DNA from: Desulfuromonadaceae bacterium
GTDB lineage: Bacteria > Desulfobacterota > Desulfuromonadia > Geobacterales > Pseudopelobacteraceae
Direction: 5' to 3'
Length of the DNA stretch: 64,000 nucleotides
NCBI GenBank assembly: GCA_028688955.1
Contig: JAQTXD010000010.1
Location: forward strand, 1 to 64,000
This document shows, piece by piece, positions 35,508 through 44,658 of this stretch. The position numbers were made by a program, and so were the translations under genes. The notes beneath the pieces are model-generated. The model was not told the origin of the DNA and did not search any database. It worked only from the letters and a program-made list of their open reading frames with translations. Position 1 is the stretch's first letter. Each line of letters opens with the position of its first letter.

Positions 35508-36637
35508 GTCATCAAAATCTTGTTTTTCAGGATCTGTATTTCAAATGCGAGCGACGCCTTATACACCAGTTTCTGGAGTTCCTGCAACCGCCTGCCGAGG
35601 GCGTCCATATCTGCCGAGACAACCACGGCGGCCACAACCTTGTTGAGCATGACAATAGGTAACACCAGAAGCGTCGAAGCGGAATTGACTCCAAGAGCCT
35701 TGAGTATCTGAATATTTTCCGGGGTCTGGATCAGCGTCCCCAGAACAAACTGCCGATTTTCCAACAGATCTCTCATTACAGACGGCTTACTGAGGAGGAC
35801 ACTGAAGTTTTCCAGGTTTTCAATCTGCTTTTTCTCCGCGACCCCGCGCCACCCGATCGCCGTATTATTACGGACAATAAACAGGGCGGCAACCGTAAAC
35901 TCCTGACCAAGATATTTAATAAAAACGTTGGCGATCTGGTCCCGATTCTTTGCCGAAGCAAATTCAAGAGAAAGCCGGTCTACAGAATACCGCTCCACTC
36001 CATCCGGTATATCAAACAGGTCATCCTCATGCCCCGGAATACTGGCAAACCCCTCAAACTCCAGCGGTATTTTAACATTGAGCAGCTCACCGCGTTCGCC
36101 TGTCATCGGTATTTCTATCGTTTCTGCCTTCTTTTCAGCCCCTTGACGCGGTGTCTGTTTCCGTTTTTGAGCTATTTCACCGGCAACACGTATGTAGCGT
36201 ATGTCTCCGCGAATCTGGTACAGCATTGAAAGAGCTGCAGTTATGCGTATATCCGGGGCAATATGCGGTACAACGACACATCCCGAAACAAAAGCAACTT
36301 CGTCAATAGCCTTGAAGTCGGTCGGGTCAGCCATTGCCAGAGTAAGGCGCCGACCGTCCAGTTTTATCGGAATGACGCGGAATTTTTGTGCAATATCTGC
36401 AGATACGAGAGCAAGTACCTCAGGAGGTACGGTCGTCAATGCCCGTGGCGGAGCGTAGGGCACGCCCAGTTTTCGGCTTAAAAACGTGCAGAGCTGCTCG
36501 TCAGAGAGAGAGCCGAGCTCTATTAAACTGCTTCCCAGCTTAATTCCGAATATGGTCTGACATTTAAGTGCTTCATCGAGCTGCTCGGGAGTAATCAGCT
36601 TTTCTTTCAGCAGCATTTCACCAAGTTTAATCGCCAT
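35504..36637 (-). CDS. MshEN (GspE N-terminal) domain protein without ATPase
   Basis: A 377-residue protein. The N-terminal ~150 residues are a GspE/PilB N-terminal (MshEN) domain (LGEMLLKEKLITPEQLDEAL, LGSLSDEQLCTFLSRKLGVP, ALVSADIAQKFRVIPI, TLAMADPTDFKAIDEVAFVS). MshEN domains often bind c-di-GMP. The C-terminal part (~210-377) looks GAF-like (AALFIVRNNTAIGWRG, STLLVLPIVML), and no Walker motifs exist, so it is not the secretion ATPase. It lies directly after gspN, suggesting a regulatory role for the secretion system; this is inference. Confidence 0.75.
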   Translation of the reverse strand: MAIKLGEMLLKEKLITPEQLDEALKCQTIFGIKLGSSLIELGSLSDEQLCTFLSRKLGVPYAPPRALTTVPPEVLALVSADIAQKFRVIPIKLDGRRLTLAMADPTDFKAIDEVAFVSGCVVVPHIAPDIRITAALSMLYQIRGDIRYIRVAGEIAQKRKQTPRQGAEKKAETIEIPMTGERGELLNVKIPLEFEGFASIPGHEDDLFDIPDGVERYSVDRLSLEFASAKNRDQIANVFIKYLGQEFTVAALFIVRNNTAIGWRGVAEKKQIENLENFSVLLSKPSVMRDLLENRQFVLGTLIQTPENIQILKALGVNSASTLLVLPIVMLNKVVAAVVVSADMDALGRRLQELQKLVYKASLAFEIQILKNKILMT

Positions 36638-36648
36638 GATTTCTCTCT

Positions 36649-37491
36649 CTACGGTACTGCCGGCTTTAGCAGCGTGCCTCTGATCGGCACGGTATACACT
36701 CCTGGGGCGGTCATAAATTTTGCCAATACCATAAAAACCAGCTTCTGCTTTTCAAGAAACTCCGGCTTTGGCATGATCTCCAGGCTCAGGTTCAGCGGCG
36801 TTACAGCAGCATCTGCACCTGAGGGGACATTGCCTGAAAGCCGCATGTACAGACCATCGCCCTCGATGGTAAAACTTTCCAGACGCGCTGTGCCGTCTGT
36901 GACCCGTACCATACCCTGTGTTTTAAGATTAGCCGCGTCTGGGAGCGGAAAAGCTCCCACCTTGACGCCTGAAAATTCGAGTTTCTGGATCTCCAGCTTC
37001 AGATCACCGCTTAATCCCTTCGGACTACGCTGCAATGTCCCACGACTCCAGAGGTTACCCGCAACCTTTGCCCCCAGGACACTTTTAAAAAAAGGAATTT
37101 CAGCAAGCGAGATTCCATCTGCAGCAAGATTCAAGGCATCTTTACCATTTAACGCGTACCTGATATCCAGATGTCCGCTGCCAATTACCGCCTCGCCGGA
37201 AACAACGGCATGGCCGGTGAAAAGAGGAAGCAGCAGCGCTCTGAACCGGATGCGCTCACAGCGTAACAATGCTCCCTGTTCCGATGACAGAAGCGGTTTT
37301 TCCCATGCCAGTCCTGGCAGCAGCGTTTTGTGGACCGCCGGAGTAAGCGTTACCCCCTGTTGTGCAAGAATCCTGGTAATGACGCCATCAATTCGGTCTA
37401 CAGGGAAAAGCAGATAACAGAACAGGAGAAAGAGGACAAGAACAGCTGCCAATGCCGCTGCACCCTGAGCAAGGGGCTTCATCGGCATCAT
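36649..37491 (-). CDS. gspN: Type II secretion system protein N
   Basis: A 280-residue protein with one N-terminal membrane helix (AAALAAVLVLFLLFCYLLF) and a large periplasmic beta-rich domain. Features match the GspN family as found in Deltaproteobacteria (ALNLAADGISLAEIP, GNLWSRGTLQRSPKG, ISGNVPSG-like strands, C-terminal VYTVPIRGTLLKP). It overlaps gspM by four bases. Homology is distant, so confidence rests partly on position. Confidence 0.75.
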   Translation of the reverse strand: MMPMKPLAQGAAALAAVLVLFLLFCYLLFPVDRIDGVITRILAQQGVTLTPAVHKTLLPGLAWEKPLLSSEQGALLRCERIRFRALLLPLFTGHAVVSGEAVIGSGHLDIRYALNGKDALNLAADGISLAEIPFFKSVLGAKVAGNLWSRGTLQRSPKGLSGDLKLEIQKLEFSGVKVGAFPLPDAANLKTQGMVRVTDGTARLESFTIEGDGLYMRLSGNVPSGADAAVTPLNLSLEIMPKPEFLEKQKLVFMVLAKFMTAPGVYTVPIRGTLLKPAVP

Positions 37492-38036
37492 TTCGTCTGG
37501 CCTGCAGCCGGTTTCAGCAACGCAAAAATCATGTCCACGTCGCAGCGGGACGGATCATCAAAGCGTATCCGCAGATTACTTTTTTTAATTACCAGAGGGC
37601 GATTGCTGCTTTCAAGCCGATAGAGCAGGTTGATCGCCTCGTTCATCGATAGACTGTCAATGCGGACATCAGCGGCATCTTCACTGAAACCGACCCGATC
37701 TTCACCCTTGAGCGGAACAATTTTAACTGACTTCCCCTTGATACCGATATCTTCTATTATTCTGGCCGGCGAGTCATCGGGGCGAAGCGACGCAATTCGC
37801 CCGTTTAACTGGTCTGATGACTGTCGTGCGGACAGATATGCGACCTTGAGCGGCAACAACTCTTTCAGAGTGGCCTCACGGGAAGTACGTTTTTTTTCAA
37901 GAGCCTGTACCTTGTCGTTCAGCAGCGACCACGCGACCGCTACCGCCAGCAGCACAATTATGCCGTACCCGCACCAGAGTCGTGTTCTGCTGTCAAGCCC
38001 CTGCCACGTATCCTTAATCAGCTCCAGAGGATTCAT
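37488..38036 (-). CDS. gspM: Type II secretion system protein M
   Basis: A 182-residue bitopic inner-membrane protein: short cytosolic tail, helix at ~22-42 (LWCGYGIIVLLAVAVAWSLL), a coiled coil and a ferredoxin-like periplasmic domain with LSMNEAINLLYRLESSNRPL. GspM forms the inner-membrane platform with GspL, whose gene precedes it with a four-base overlap. Confidence 0.82.
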   Translation of the reverse strand: MNPLELIKDTWQGLDSRTRLWCGYGIIVLLAVAVAWSLLNDKVQALEKKRTSREATLKELLPLKVAYLSARQSSDQLNGRIASLRPDDSPARIIEDIGIKGKSVKIVPLKGEDRVGFSEDAADVRIDSLSMNEAINLLYRLESSNRPLVIKKSNLRIRFDDPSRCDVDMIFALLKPAAGQTK

Positions 38037-39346
38037 TTTGTCCCCTCCTTGAGCGTTCCTGTCATGCTGAATGATACCGTACCATCAGGGCGTGTCTTGA
38101 CCTCACCCAATTCAGAAGACGCCAGTAATGGAGCAAGCGATGCCTTAAATTCATTGACCTTCTGGGCCGACCCGGCATCACCTTTTATCCGCAGATTGCT
38201 TCCCTCCAGTTCTGCTTCAAATAATCCGTTAATGCTGGTCCCTTTGGCTTCGGCAAGTTTTTTCATAACAGCCAGATATCCGCTTGAGCTCTCGACGCCG
38301 GCCAGCTTCCTGATTTCCCCTTTAATCTCTGCGACCTCATCAACAGCTTTTGACCGGTTCGGGAAAATCTCCCGATAGATCCCGTTGATCGATTTATTGA
38401 GCGACACTATGTCAGCGGCAGCGGTCCGGTACTGTAGTCCTTTGTTCACAAACAGCAGCAGAACAATCACCATCAGTAATACTCCCGTCAGGACCAGCTT
38501 TTTACGCAGCCTGGCATCACCGACTGTCCATGCAAGCTCTCCCTGCCGGAAATCGGGGAGTGTGCCCGCAAAGGCGGCGCGAGCGACCGCATAGAGCCCC
38601 GCCATTTGCTGAAAGGTTTCATCATTTTTGAACGCGTTTCCCAACCCTTCTGGCACTTCCACTGCTTTCACCGGCACCGGCAACGCATCAGCTTCGGTAG
38701 AAACAGATACGGCCTCTCCAAACAGGCAGAGACACTGGGGGAGTCTTTCTCCTGAGAGCTCGAGAGCCGCCATCGTAGCTGCAATCTTTGCTGCCGTCAG
38801 AGTGGTGGTAAACGCACGAAAATAGGTTAACCTCCCCGCACTTACGAGCGAAAGCGTACTCCCCTCGCATACGGCACAGTCATCTGGAATGCCCGGCAGC
38901 TCTGCCAGTGAAAAGACAACCGAAGTGACGATCTGTGGTTCAAGACCCGCATCGTGAAACAGGTCTATAGACGCTCTGATATCACTCTTGCGAGCCCACA
39001 AAGCAAGGAACTGTCCTTCTTTTGCCGGTAACACACCCAATGCAAGCTCTTCTATCGGTACGGCACTGTCCCCCTGCAGGTGAGCCGGTAGCACTTCCCG
39101 CACTTTACGAATATCGCTGAACGGAAGCGAAACCAGACGATGGGCAAACAGGAATGGCTGGAGACAGACGATAACGCGCGGAGAACCACTCATTTTTTCA
39201 GCTACACTGCGGACGGCGTCTGCGAGGGTCCGCTCTTCGTTCAACTCAATCGAAGCAGCCCCAATCAGTTCCGCAGAACGCCTCGAAACCCCGAAATGGG
39301 CAACGGTCAGTTGCTGTTCTTCCACCTGTAGAATCAGATATTCCAT
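38033..39346 (-). CDS. gspL: Type II secretion system protein L (PilM-like)
   Basis: About 437 residues. The cytosolic actin-like (PilM/GspL) domain occupies ~1-260 and is followed by one membrane helix (LVLTGVLLMVIVLLLFV) and a periplasmic ferredoxin-like domain. GspL links the secretion ATPase to the inner-membrane platform. I favour the ATG at 39346; a GTG at 39364 in the same frame is the alternative. It couples to gspM by a four-base overlap. Confidence 0.83.
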   Translation of the reverse strand: MEYLILQVEEQQLTVAHFGVSRRSAELIGAASIELNEERTLADAVRSVAEKMSGSPRVIVCLQPFLFAHRLVSLPFSDIRKVREVLPAHLQGDSAVPIEELALGVLPAKEGQFLALWARKSDIRASIDLFHDAGLEPQIVTSVVFSLAELPGIPDDCAVCEGSTLSLVSAGRLTYFRAFTTTLTAAKIAATMAALELSGERLPQCLCLFGEAVSVSTEADALPVPVKAVEVPEGLGNAFKNDETFQQMAGLYAVARAAFAGTLPDFRQGELAWTVGDARLRKKLVLTGVLLMVIVLLLFVNKGLQYRTAAADIVSLNKSINGIYREIFPNRSKAVDEVAEIKGEIRKLAGVESSSGYLAVMKKLAEAKGTSINGLFEAELEGSNLRIKGDAGSAQKVNEFKASLAPLLASSELGEVKTRPDGTVSFSMTGTLKEGTK

Positions 39347-39380
39347 GGTATGCTGCGTCCTCACCTGCCGATGTTTTGAG

Positions 39381-40313
39381 TCAGTATTCCTGCCACAACA
39401 AAAATTGCGGAGTTCCGCCGGACAAGCGTACTACCGTTTCAACCGTCCGACCGGACTCCTTCACTTTGGCGGATGACGTTATTCTGAACAGATTCCCCTT
39501 GACGCTGATTTTACCTATAAGGGCCGTAGCAATCTGCTCCATTCCAGGAACCTGCGATAGTTCCCCCGTTGACTTAAACGGCGTCAGTTTCCGTCGTTCG
39601 ATGATCCTCTCCGCCATCCGTTCGTCGATACCGGCATCAAGAGCCATAAGAACTTCTCTGGAGGCGGTATTTATGTTTATCTGATGTGCACCTGCCTGAT
39701 CCGGAAATATGGTCAGGAAAGGGCTTATCTTACCTAGCAGATCAGGTGTCATCCCCTTAATAAGAGACAACTCCTTCAGAGTTGTCAGCGGCCGGTTACT
39801 GGCACTATAAGCAGGTTTCTGAACCTGGTAATAGGACGATTCATACCCGCCGGAGCGGGGCATATCATCACTGTCGATCCAGTCAGCTACCGCGTTCCAG
39901 ACATTTTCCGGCAGTTGTACGCCTGCTCCGAGCCGTCGCACTGCTGCCAACGTAAATGGCTCTTCTGTCCCGTTCGGCTGGACAAGACCGTTAACGTAAA
40001 TTTTAGAGCTTTCTTCGCGTACTGTTATCTCCAGCGAACCGGCTTCATCTTCCAGCTTTAGCGGTGTCGCCCATTGATCGGAAAGTGCGGTAAACGTTTT
40101 GCCGGAAAGTGCCATTTGCAGAAGTTTTGCCCCGCCAGTAGCCCCGGACTCGGCAAGAATTGACGCCTGCTGACCATCCCGGAATCCTCGACTGAGGGAG
40201 GTATCTACATATACCTGGTGGATCATTTCGACGACAACAGCCACCATCAGTGCCGTTATAACCAGTGTAAGAATCAGGGCAAATCCGCATTCGTTTTTCA
40301 ATCGCCCGTTCAT
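39381..40313 (-). CDS. gspK: Type II secretion system minor pseudopilin K
   Basis: A 310-residue large minor pseudopilin. The N-terminus CGFALILTLVITALMVAVVVEM is a prepilin-type signal helix; the body has the GspK pattern (AVADWIDSDDMPRSGGYESSYYQ, RPLTTLKELSLIKGMT and INTASREVLMALDAGIDERM, a helix-hairpin-helix-like segment). It caps the pseudopilus tip with I and J. Overlaps gspJ by four bases. Confidence 0.9.
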   Translation of the reverse strand: MNGRLKNECGFALILTLVITALMVAVVVEMIHQVYVDTSLSRGFRDGQQASILAESGATGGAKLLQMALSGKTFTALSDQWATPLKLEDEAGSLEITVREESSKIYVNGLVQPNGTEEPFTLAAVRRLGAGVQLPENVWNAVADWIDSDDMPRSGGYESSYYQVQKPAYSASNRPLTTLKELSLIKGMTPDLLGKISPFLTIFPDQAGAHQININTASREVLMALDAGIDERMAERIIERRKLTPFKSTGELSQVPGMEQIATALIGKISVKGNLFRITSSAKVKESGRTVETVVRLSGGTPQFLLWQEY

Positions 40314-40927
40314 AAACGGTCCATTCGCGGGGATGAGAGTACCGTAAACTGAACCGGTTTCCCCTCTTCCATGACCTGTACTGTCACCCGGACGCTGCTG
40401 GGCAATCTCAGGTTAATCGCGGTATCCCAGCTTTTGACCCACTTTGATCCGTCATAACATTCCACCAGAAATGAATGTATCTGCTCCATTTGCGGATATG
40501 CAGGTATAGTCGTATCTTCTGAAACTATATCCTTTTCCTGGCGGGTCAAAGAGCGATTTTTGTTTTTCTCGGCAATACGGTATGCGACAGCAACGACACC
40601 GGATTCACTGCGGTTCTGGCCGGACGGCGGTGCAAGCGTGGTCAGTTCCAATGATGACACCTGAACGCCAAAATTATCCCGGTCCTCAACTACAAAGCGG
40701 AGCCGTTTGTCGGTTCTATTAAACAGAGCCGACGAAACTTCCCGGCGGATAAGATCGAGGGTTGCACCAAGTTCCCGGCGGGTTTCCATACCGGACGACG
40801 CACGGTCTCTGGCCTGGATAACACCGAAATAGCTCCCGTAGAGTGCTGCGGTAAGGATGCCGAGCAACACCACCGCGATAAGAATTTCAAGGAGTGTAAA
40901 ACCACTATTTCGGGAGATAGCGGACAA
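40310..40927 (-). CDS. gspJ: Type II secretion system minor pseudopilin J
   Basis: A 205-residue pseudopilin with the prepilin-peptidase site SG|FTLLEILIAVVLLGILTAA near residue 9 (Glu5 of the mature form present). The globular domain includes the GspJ-like TRRELGATLDLIRREVSSAL stretch. It overlaps gspI by 23 bases and gspK by four. Confidence 0.88.
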   Translation of the reverse strand: MSAISRNSGFTLLEILIAVVLLGILTAALYGSYFGVIQARDRASSGMETRRELGATLDLIRREVSSALFNRTDKRLRFVVEDRDNFGVQVSSLELTTLAPPSGQNRSESGVVAVAYRIAEKNKNRSLTRQEKDIVSEDTTIPAYPQMEQIHSFLVECYDGSKWVKSWDTAINLRLPSSVRVTVQVMEEGKPVQFTVLSSPRMDRL

Positions 40928-41249
40928 GAGCTACCTCCCTACCGTCACTTCCCCGTCTCACTTTGATGACAAGTTTCTGCAGGCCGGGCATCTCAACCGG
41001 TACTATATCTGCTTTCCAACTCAACTCCGGGTGATCCGGTGCAAACGTCCCCTCACCTTTGGCCGGCGCCTGTTCCACTTCTGTCAATTTGGTGCGTGCG
41101 AGCAACGTCAGTGTTGTGTTATCCCGTTCATTGGCGATAATACCAAGATGATAATTTACCGAACCCAGCAACGTCAGAATAACGCCGGCCATGATGGCCA
41201 GGGAAACCATTACCTCCAGAAGTGTAAAACCTGAGGCATTACGTTTCAC
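40905..41249 (-). CDS. gspI: Type II secretion system minor pseudopilin I
   Basis: A 114-residue pseudopilin: six-residue leader MKRNAS, then G|FTLLEVMVSLAIMAGVIL with the conserved mature Glu5. The short globular domain (LTLLARTKLTEVEQAPAKGE, LSWKADIVPV) fits GspI. Overlaps gspH by four bases and gspJ by 23. Confidence 0.88.
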   Translation of the reverse strand: MKRNASGFTLLEVMVSLAIMAGVILTLLGSVNYHLGIIANERDNTTLTLLARTKLTEVEQAPAKGEGTFAPDHPELSWKADIVPVEMPGLQKLVIKVRRGSDGREVALVRYLPK

Positions 41250-41767
41250 GGTAGTTCCTCGTGATAACCCTCAAATGCCTTGACCTTCCCTCCTGACGGA
41301 AAGATCATCACCGTCCAGAACTGTCCTGCCTCAGACCGCAGATGAATCGTAACAAAGTCCCGAATGCCGGCCACCCCGACATCTACCCGGAGTTGCCCAT
41401 TATTCACTTTTCCGAGTCGTGGTATGCGTACATCGGAGACAACAATCCCCTCTTTCAATGGTGATTTCTGCAGATACGGATCTTCTGGAGTTTTTGCACT
41501 TCCATCTCCTCCGATTTCAACAATTTTCAAGGAGTCCGTTCCTGGTTCAATAGAAAGATAGTAGGCGATTCGAGATGTTGCCGCCCGTTCCTGCAGATAC
41601 CTGATAGTTGAAGCTACTGTCCGGGCTGATATCTTCAGGTTTTCTTGATCTGTTGTGGGAAGCCGCGGAACAACCAGAAGCAGTACCATGCCGATAATAG
41701 CCATCACGACCGCGATTTCAATCAGAGTAAAGCCGCTGCGTGATTTTTCACACCGCGGACGCGGCAT
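41246..41767 (-). CDS. gspH: Type II secretion system pseudopilin H
   Basis: About 173 residues. Leader MPRPRCEKSRSG then FTLIEIAVVMAIIGMVLLLV, a prepilin-type signal with mature Glu5, and a GspH-like globular domain (ARTVASTIRYLQERAATSRIAY). I start at the ATG at 41767 behind GGGGCGG; an upstream ATG at 41815 lies inside rnd. GspG or a FimT-like pilin are less likely alternatives. The core genes C-G are not in the window. Confidence 0.82.
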   Translation of the reverse strand: MPRPRCEKSRSGFTLIEIAVVMAIIGMVLLLVVPRLPTTDQENLKISARTVASTIRYLQERAATSRIAYYLSIEPGTDSLKIVEIGGDGSAKTPEDPYLQKSPLKEGIVVSDVRIPRLGKVNNGQLRVDVGVAGIRDFVTIHLRSEAGQFWTVMIFPSGGKVKAFEGYHEELP

Positions 41768-41801
41768 GTCCGCCCCGGTGTCAAGCGGGAGATTCAACGG
41801 C

Positions 41802-42950
41802 TTATACCATTGCAAGGATACGCGCCAATTCTTCGCCGAAAAGTCGCCTCTGCCAGTTTCTCATGCCGGGTATGGCATCAAGCTCTTCCTCTGTTCCTGC
41901 AGATGTGTCTGCAACCGCTTCCAGTATCCAATTTGGTGCAAGCAGACCGGGTTCGAGTCCCAATTCTCGGCTGAAGCGTTCACGCCATGCCTTGAGGTTT
42001 TTCAGCCGTTCCTTTGTCTGCTCTGTCACATCTCTCTTTACGCCACGGGGGAATTGGGGGAGATTTTCTTCAGAAGTCGCAAGGCCCTGTTCAACTGCTG
42101 CCAGGATACCGCTCCCATGACGCTGGAGCTGCCCGGATGTCATCCCTCGATATTGTGACAGCTCGTGAAGAGATCTGGGTCTGTTCTCTGCTACCTCTAA
42201 CAGCGTATCGGCCGACAGAACTTTGAATGGCGGACGATCCAGAAGTTCCGACTGCCGATCCCTTAACTGCAACAATTCCTCGAGGATTGCAAGACTCCGG
42301 CCCCTCAACTTGCTGGCACCTTTACAGTAAAGAAAAAGCGGACCATCCTTCTCTGATACACGCGCCTGACACACAAGATGTCCTTCTTCTTCGAGCCACT
42401 CCAGTCGGTTTTTCTCAACCAGTTCTGCCCGCAATTGATCGTGCAGCGGCAGGAGATCAGACGTGTCAGCCGACGCATATGCACACATCTCCCGGCTTAA
42501 CGGCCGCTTGCTCCAATCAGCCTTCTGATATTTCTTATCCAGCTCAATGCCGAAACGTGCCCGTAAAAGTGCAGCAAGACCGAACTCACCGATACCGAGA
42601 AAACGTGCGGCTATCATGGTATCAAACAGGTTCGTGACTTCGATACCGAAGTCACGGTGCAATGAACGAATATCGTAATCGGAACCATGCATGACGACAA
42701 GAATGTCAGGATTACCGAGGGGGGCAGCCAGCGCAGAGAGCGACGTCAACGCCAGTGGATCAATCAGCCAGCTCTCTTTACGGGTAGAAATCTGAACCAG
42801 ACAAACTTTTTCCCGATAGTGATGGAGTGAATCCATCTCAAGGTCGACGGCTATTTCTGCCTGCTGTGAAAGAATAGCGGCGACTTCCTCCAACCGCTTC
42901 GTAGTAGTAATGATTTCGCAGGTTCCAGCCTGCCTATGGAAAGTAATCAA
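41802..42950 (-). CDS. rnd: Ribonuclease D
   Basis: A 382-residue 3'-5' exoribonuclease for tRNA and stable-RNA maturation. DEDDy catalytic core in ~1-200 (IAVDLEMDSLH, VMHGSDYDIRSLHRDF, NLFDTMIAARFLG, YASADTSDLLPLH), then HRDC domains (~215-290 and ~310-382). It starts four bases inside the end of mqnC, and gspH follows 34 bp downstream. Confidence 0.93.
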   Translation of the reverse strand: MITFHRQAGTCEIITTTKRLEEVAAILSQQAEIAVDLEMDSLHHYREKVCLVQISTRKESWLIDPLALTSLSALAAPLGNPDILVVMHGSDYDIRSLHRDFGIEVTNLFDTMIAARFLGIGEFGLAALLRARFGIELDKKYQKADWSKRPLSREMCAYASADTSDLLPLHDQLRAELVEKNRLEWLEEEGHLVCQARVSEKDGPLFLYCKGASKLRGRSLAILEELLQLRDRQSELLDRPPFKVLSADTLLEVAENRPRSLHELSQYRGMTSGQLQRHGSGILAAVEQGLATSEENLPQFPRGVKRDVTEQTKERLKNLKAWRERFSRELGLEPGLLAPNWILEAVADTSAGTEEELDAIPGMRNWQRRLFGEELARILAMV

Positions 42951-43999
42951 ACCGTAAACTCCCGAATTATTGAATAGGTTGTGGTGCGTTGGGCCGCCCT
43001 GAATCCTGCCCCATGCACCAGATTGATCATCTCTTGCTGCGACATACAGAAACTGCAGCCGGCGGCGGCGACAACATTTTCTTCCAGCATGGTACCGCCC
43101 AGATCATTCGCCCCGAAAAAGAGCGCGACTGAAGCCATTTTCGCCCCCTGGGTAACCCAGCTTGCCTGAATATTGGGAATAGAGTCCAGGACAATACGCG
43201 ACAGCGCCAGCACCTTCAAGTAATCTGCCCCGGTAGCGGTAACTCCGCCAAGCTCCGTATTTCCCGGTTGATATGTCCAGGGGATAAAGGCGGTAAAAGA
43301 CCCTCCCTGTTCCTGAATCTCACGGACACGAAAGAGATGCTCTACGATATCTTCCGGGGTTTCGCTGCTGCCGAACATCATAGTTGCTGTCGTCGGCATT
43401 CCGAGGCCAGCCGCTTTCAGCATCACCTCAGCCCAGCGTTTCCAACCGATTTTCTTTGGAGAAATACGGCTGCGTACCTCATCAACCAGAATTTCTGCCC
43501 CACCACCCGGAATAGAATCGAGACCTGCGGCTTTGAGCCGGAGTAATGTTTCATCTACGGTAATTGCGGAGTTGTCGGCAATACATACAACTTCTGCCGG
43601 AGATAATGAATGATTCTGCACAGTCGGAAACCGTTTCTTAATCTCCTGAAACAGCTCTTCAAAAAAAGTGATTTTTAAGTCAGCGTTTAACCCGCCCTGC
43701 ATCAACAACTGGGTTCCCCCCTGGGCAACCAGTTCAGATATTTTTTCATAAATTTTTTCGCGGGGTAGAACATATGCGTCCGCAGCGTCCTTGCTTCTGT
43801 AAAAAGCACAGAATGAACACTTTGAGTCGCAAATGTTAGTATAGTTTACGTTTCGATCAACAACAAAGGTGACACGGCCCTCCGGATGCAGCCGCCTCCT
43901 GATGGCATCAGCACGCTTGCCAAGTTCCAGCAAATTCCCGTTGATGAGTAAGTCGAGAGCATCGGCTCGGTCTATTTTCCGCATGCAGGCCGTATTCAT
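42947..43999 (-). CDS. mqnC: Cyclic dehypoxanthinyl futalosine synthase
   Basis: A 350-residue radical SAM enzyme of the futalosine menaquinone pathway. The radical SAM cysteines are in NICDSKCSFCAFYR; other family features are LLMQGGLNADL, DSIPGGGAEIL and the C-terminal GTMLEENVVAAAGCSFCM. It shows that this organism makes menaquinone by the Mqn rather than the Men route. The other mqn genes are elsewhere. The thioesterase gene lies 19 bp upstream. Confidence 0.93.
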   Translation of the reverse strand: MNTACMRKIDRADALDLLINGNLLELGKRADAIRRRLHPEGRVTFVVDRNVNYTNICDSKCSFCAFYRSKDAADAYVLPREKIYEKISELVAQGGTQLLMQGGLNADLKITFFEELFQEIKKRFPTVQNHSLSPAEVVCIADNSAITVDETLLRLKAAGLDSIPGGGAEILVDEVRSRISPKKIGWKRWAEVMLKAAGLGMPTTATMMFGSSETPEDIVEHLFRVREIQEQGGSFTAFIPWTYQPGNTELGGVTATGADYLKVLALSRIVLDSIPNIQASWVTQGAKMASVALFFGANDLGGTMLEENVVAAAGCSFCMSQQEMINLVHGAGFRAAQRTTTYSIIREFTV

Positions 44000-44018
44000 A
44001 TCATTGTCCGTGGTGCGC

Positions 44019-44429
44019 TCATATCTGTTTCTGCTGCTCTTCTTCTAGCATATGACGGATCTCCGATGGTATGCGACGTGCTTTCATGGAGGGACCAATA
44101 CATGCCAGCGTAACGACTCCCTCAACCAACAACTTTCCATCACTCTGGCGCACGATGTTTTGGCTCAGGGTAACGGTCGAACCACTTATGCGAACAGGGT
44201 GCGTTGAAACCGATAGCAGATCATCATGAAGTGCAGGTGACTTAAAATCAATTTCCAATCGCACCACCGGAAAGACAAATCCATTTTTTGCTAATTCTGC
44301 AACAAAAAAACCATGACTTCTAAAAAACTCAGTTCGGGCACGTTCCAGATATTTGATGTAGTTGGCATGGTAAACCACACCTCCCGCATCAGTATCTTCA
44401 TAATATATTCGGACGTCCATATCCACCAT
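44019..44429 (-). CDS. YbgC/FadM-family acyl-CoA thioesterase
   Basis: A 136-residue hot-dog-fold thioesterase with the 4-hydroxybenzoyl-CoA-thioesterase signature RIYYEDTDAGGVVYHANYIKYLERARTEFF, containing the catalytic Asp. It is likely a tetramer hydrolysing short-chain acyl-CoA. It appears to be the first gene of the long leftward transcript to gpmI. In many bacteria ybgC sits with tol-pal, which is not the case here. Confidence 0.9.
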   Translation of the reverse strand: MVDMDVRIYYEDTDAGGVVYHANYIKYLERARTEFFRSHGFFVAELAKNGFVFPVVRLEIDFKSPALHDDLLSVSTHPVRISGSTVTLSQNIVRQSDGKLLVEGVVTLACIGPSMKARRIPSEIRHMLEEEQQKQI

Positions 44430-44658
44430 GTTTTATCTGGTTGCTATATTCAGCCTGACACTCTAGTTCAGATTCGTACCATCTGCAACTTATTCTCGGT
44501 ATTTCATTATTAACAAGGCCCGACACACGCTAAAACGCACAAAATTCGCCAACAGCAGCAAAACAGAGAAAACACAGCCTGTCATATTGCTCCAGTGCCG
44601 TTAGGCCCTTATACGCCGTTTATATAACGCACCTCTCCAGCCCTTATGTAATGGGGGT

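Noticed and set aside
44430..44658. 229-bp gap after rsmG tested for tRNA, parA remnant or small RNA
   Set aside because: No cloverleaf with a GTTCRANNC arm, no open frame and no strong hairpin were found.
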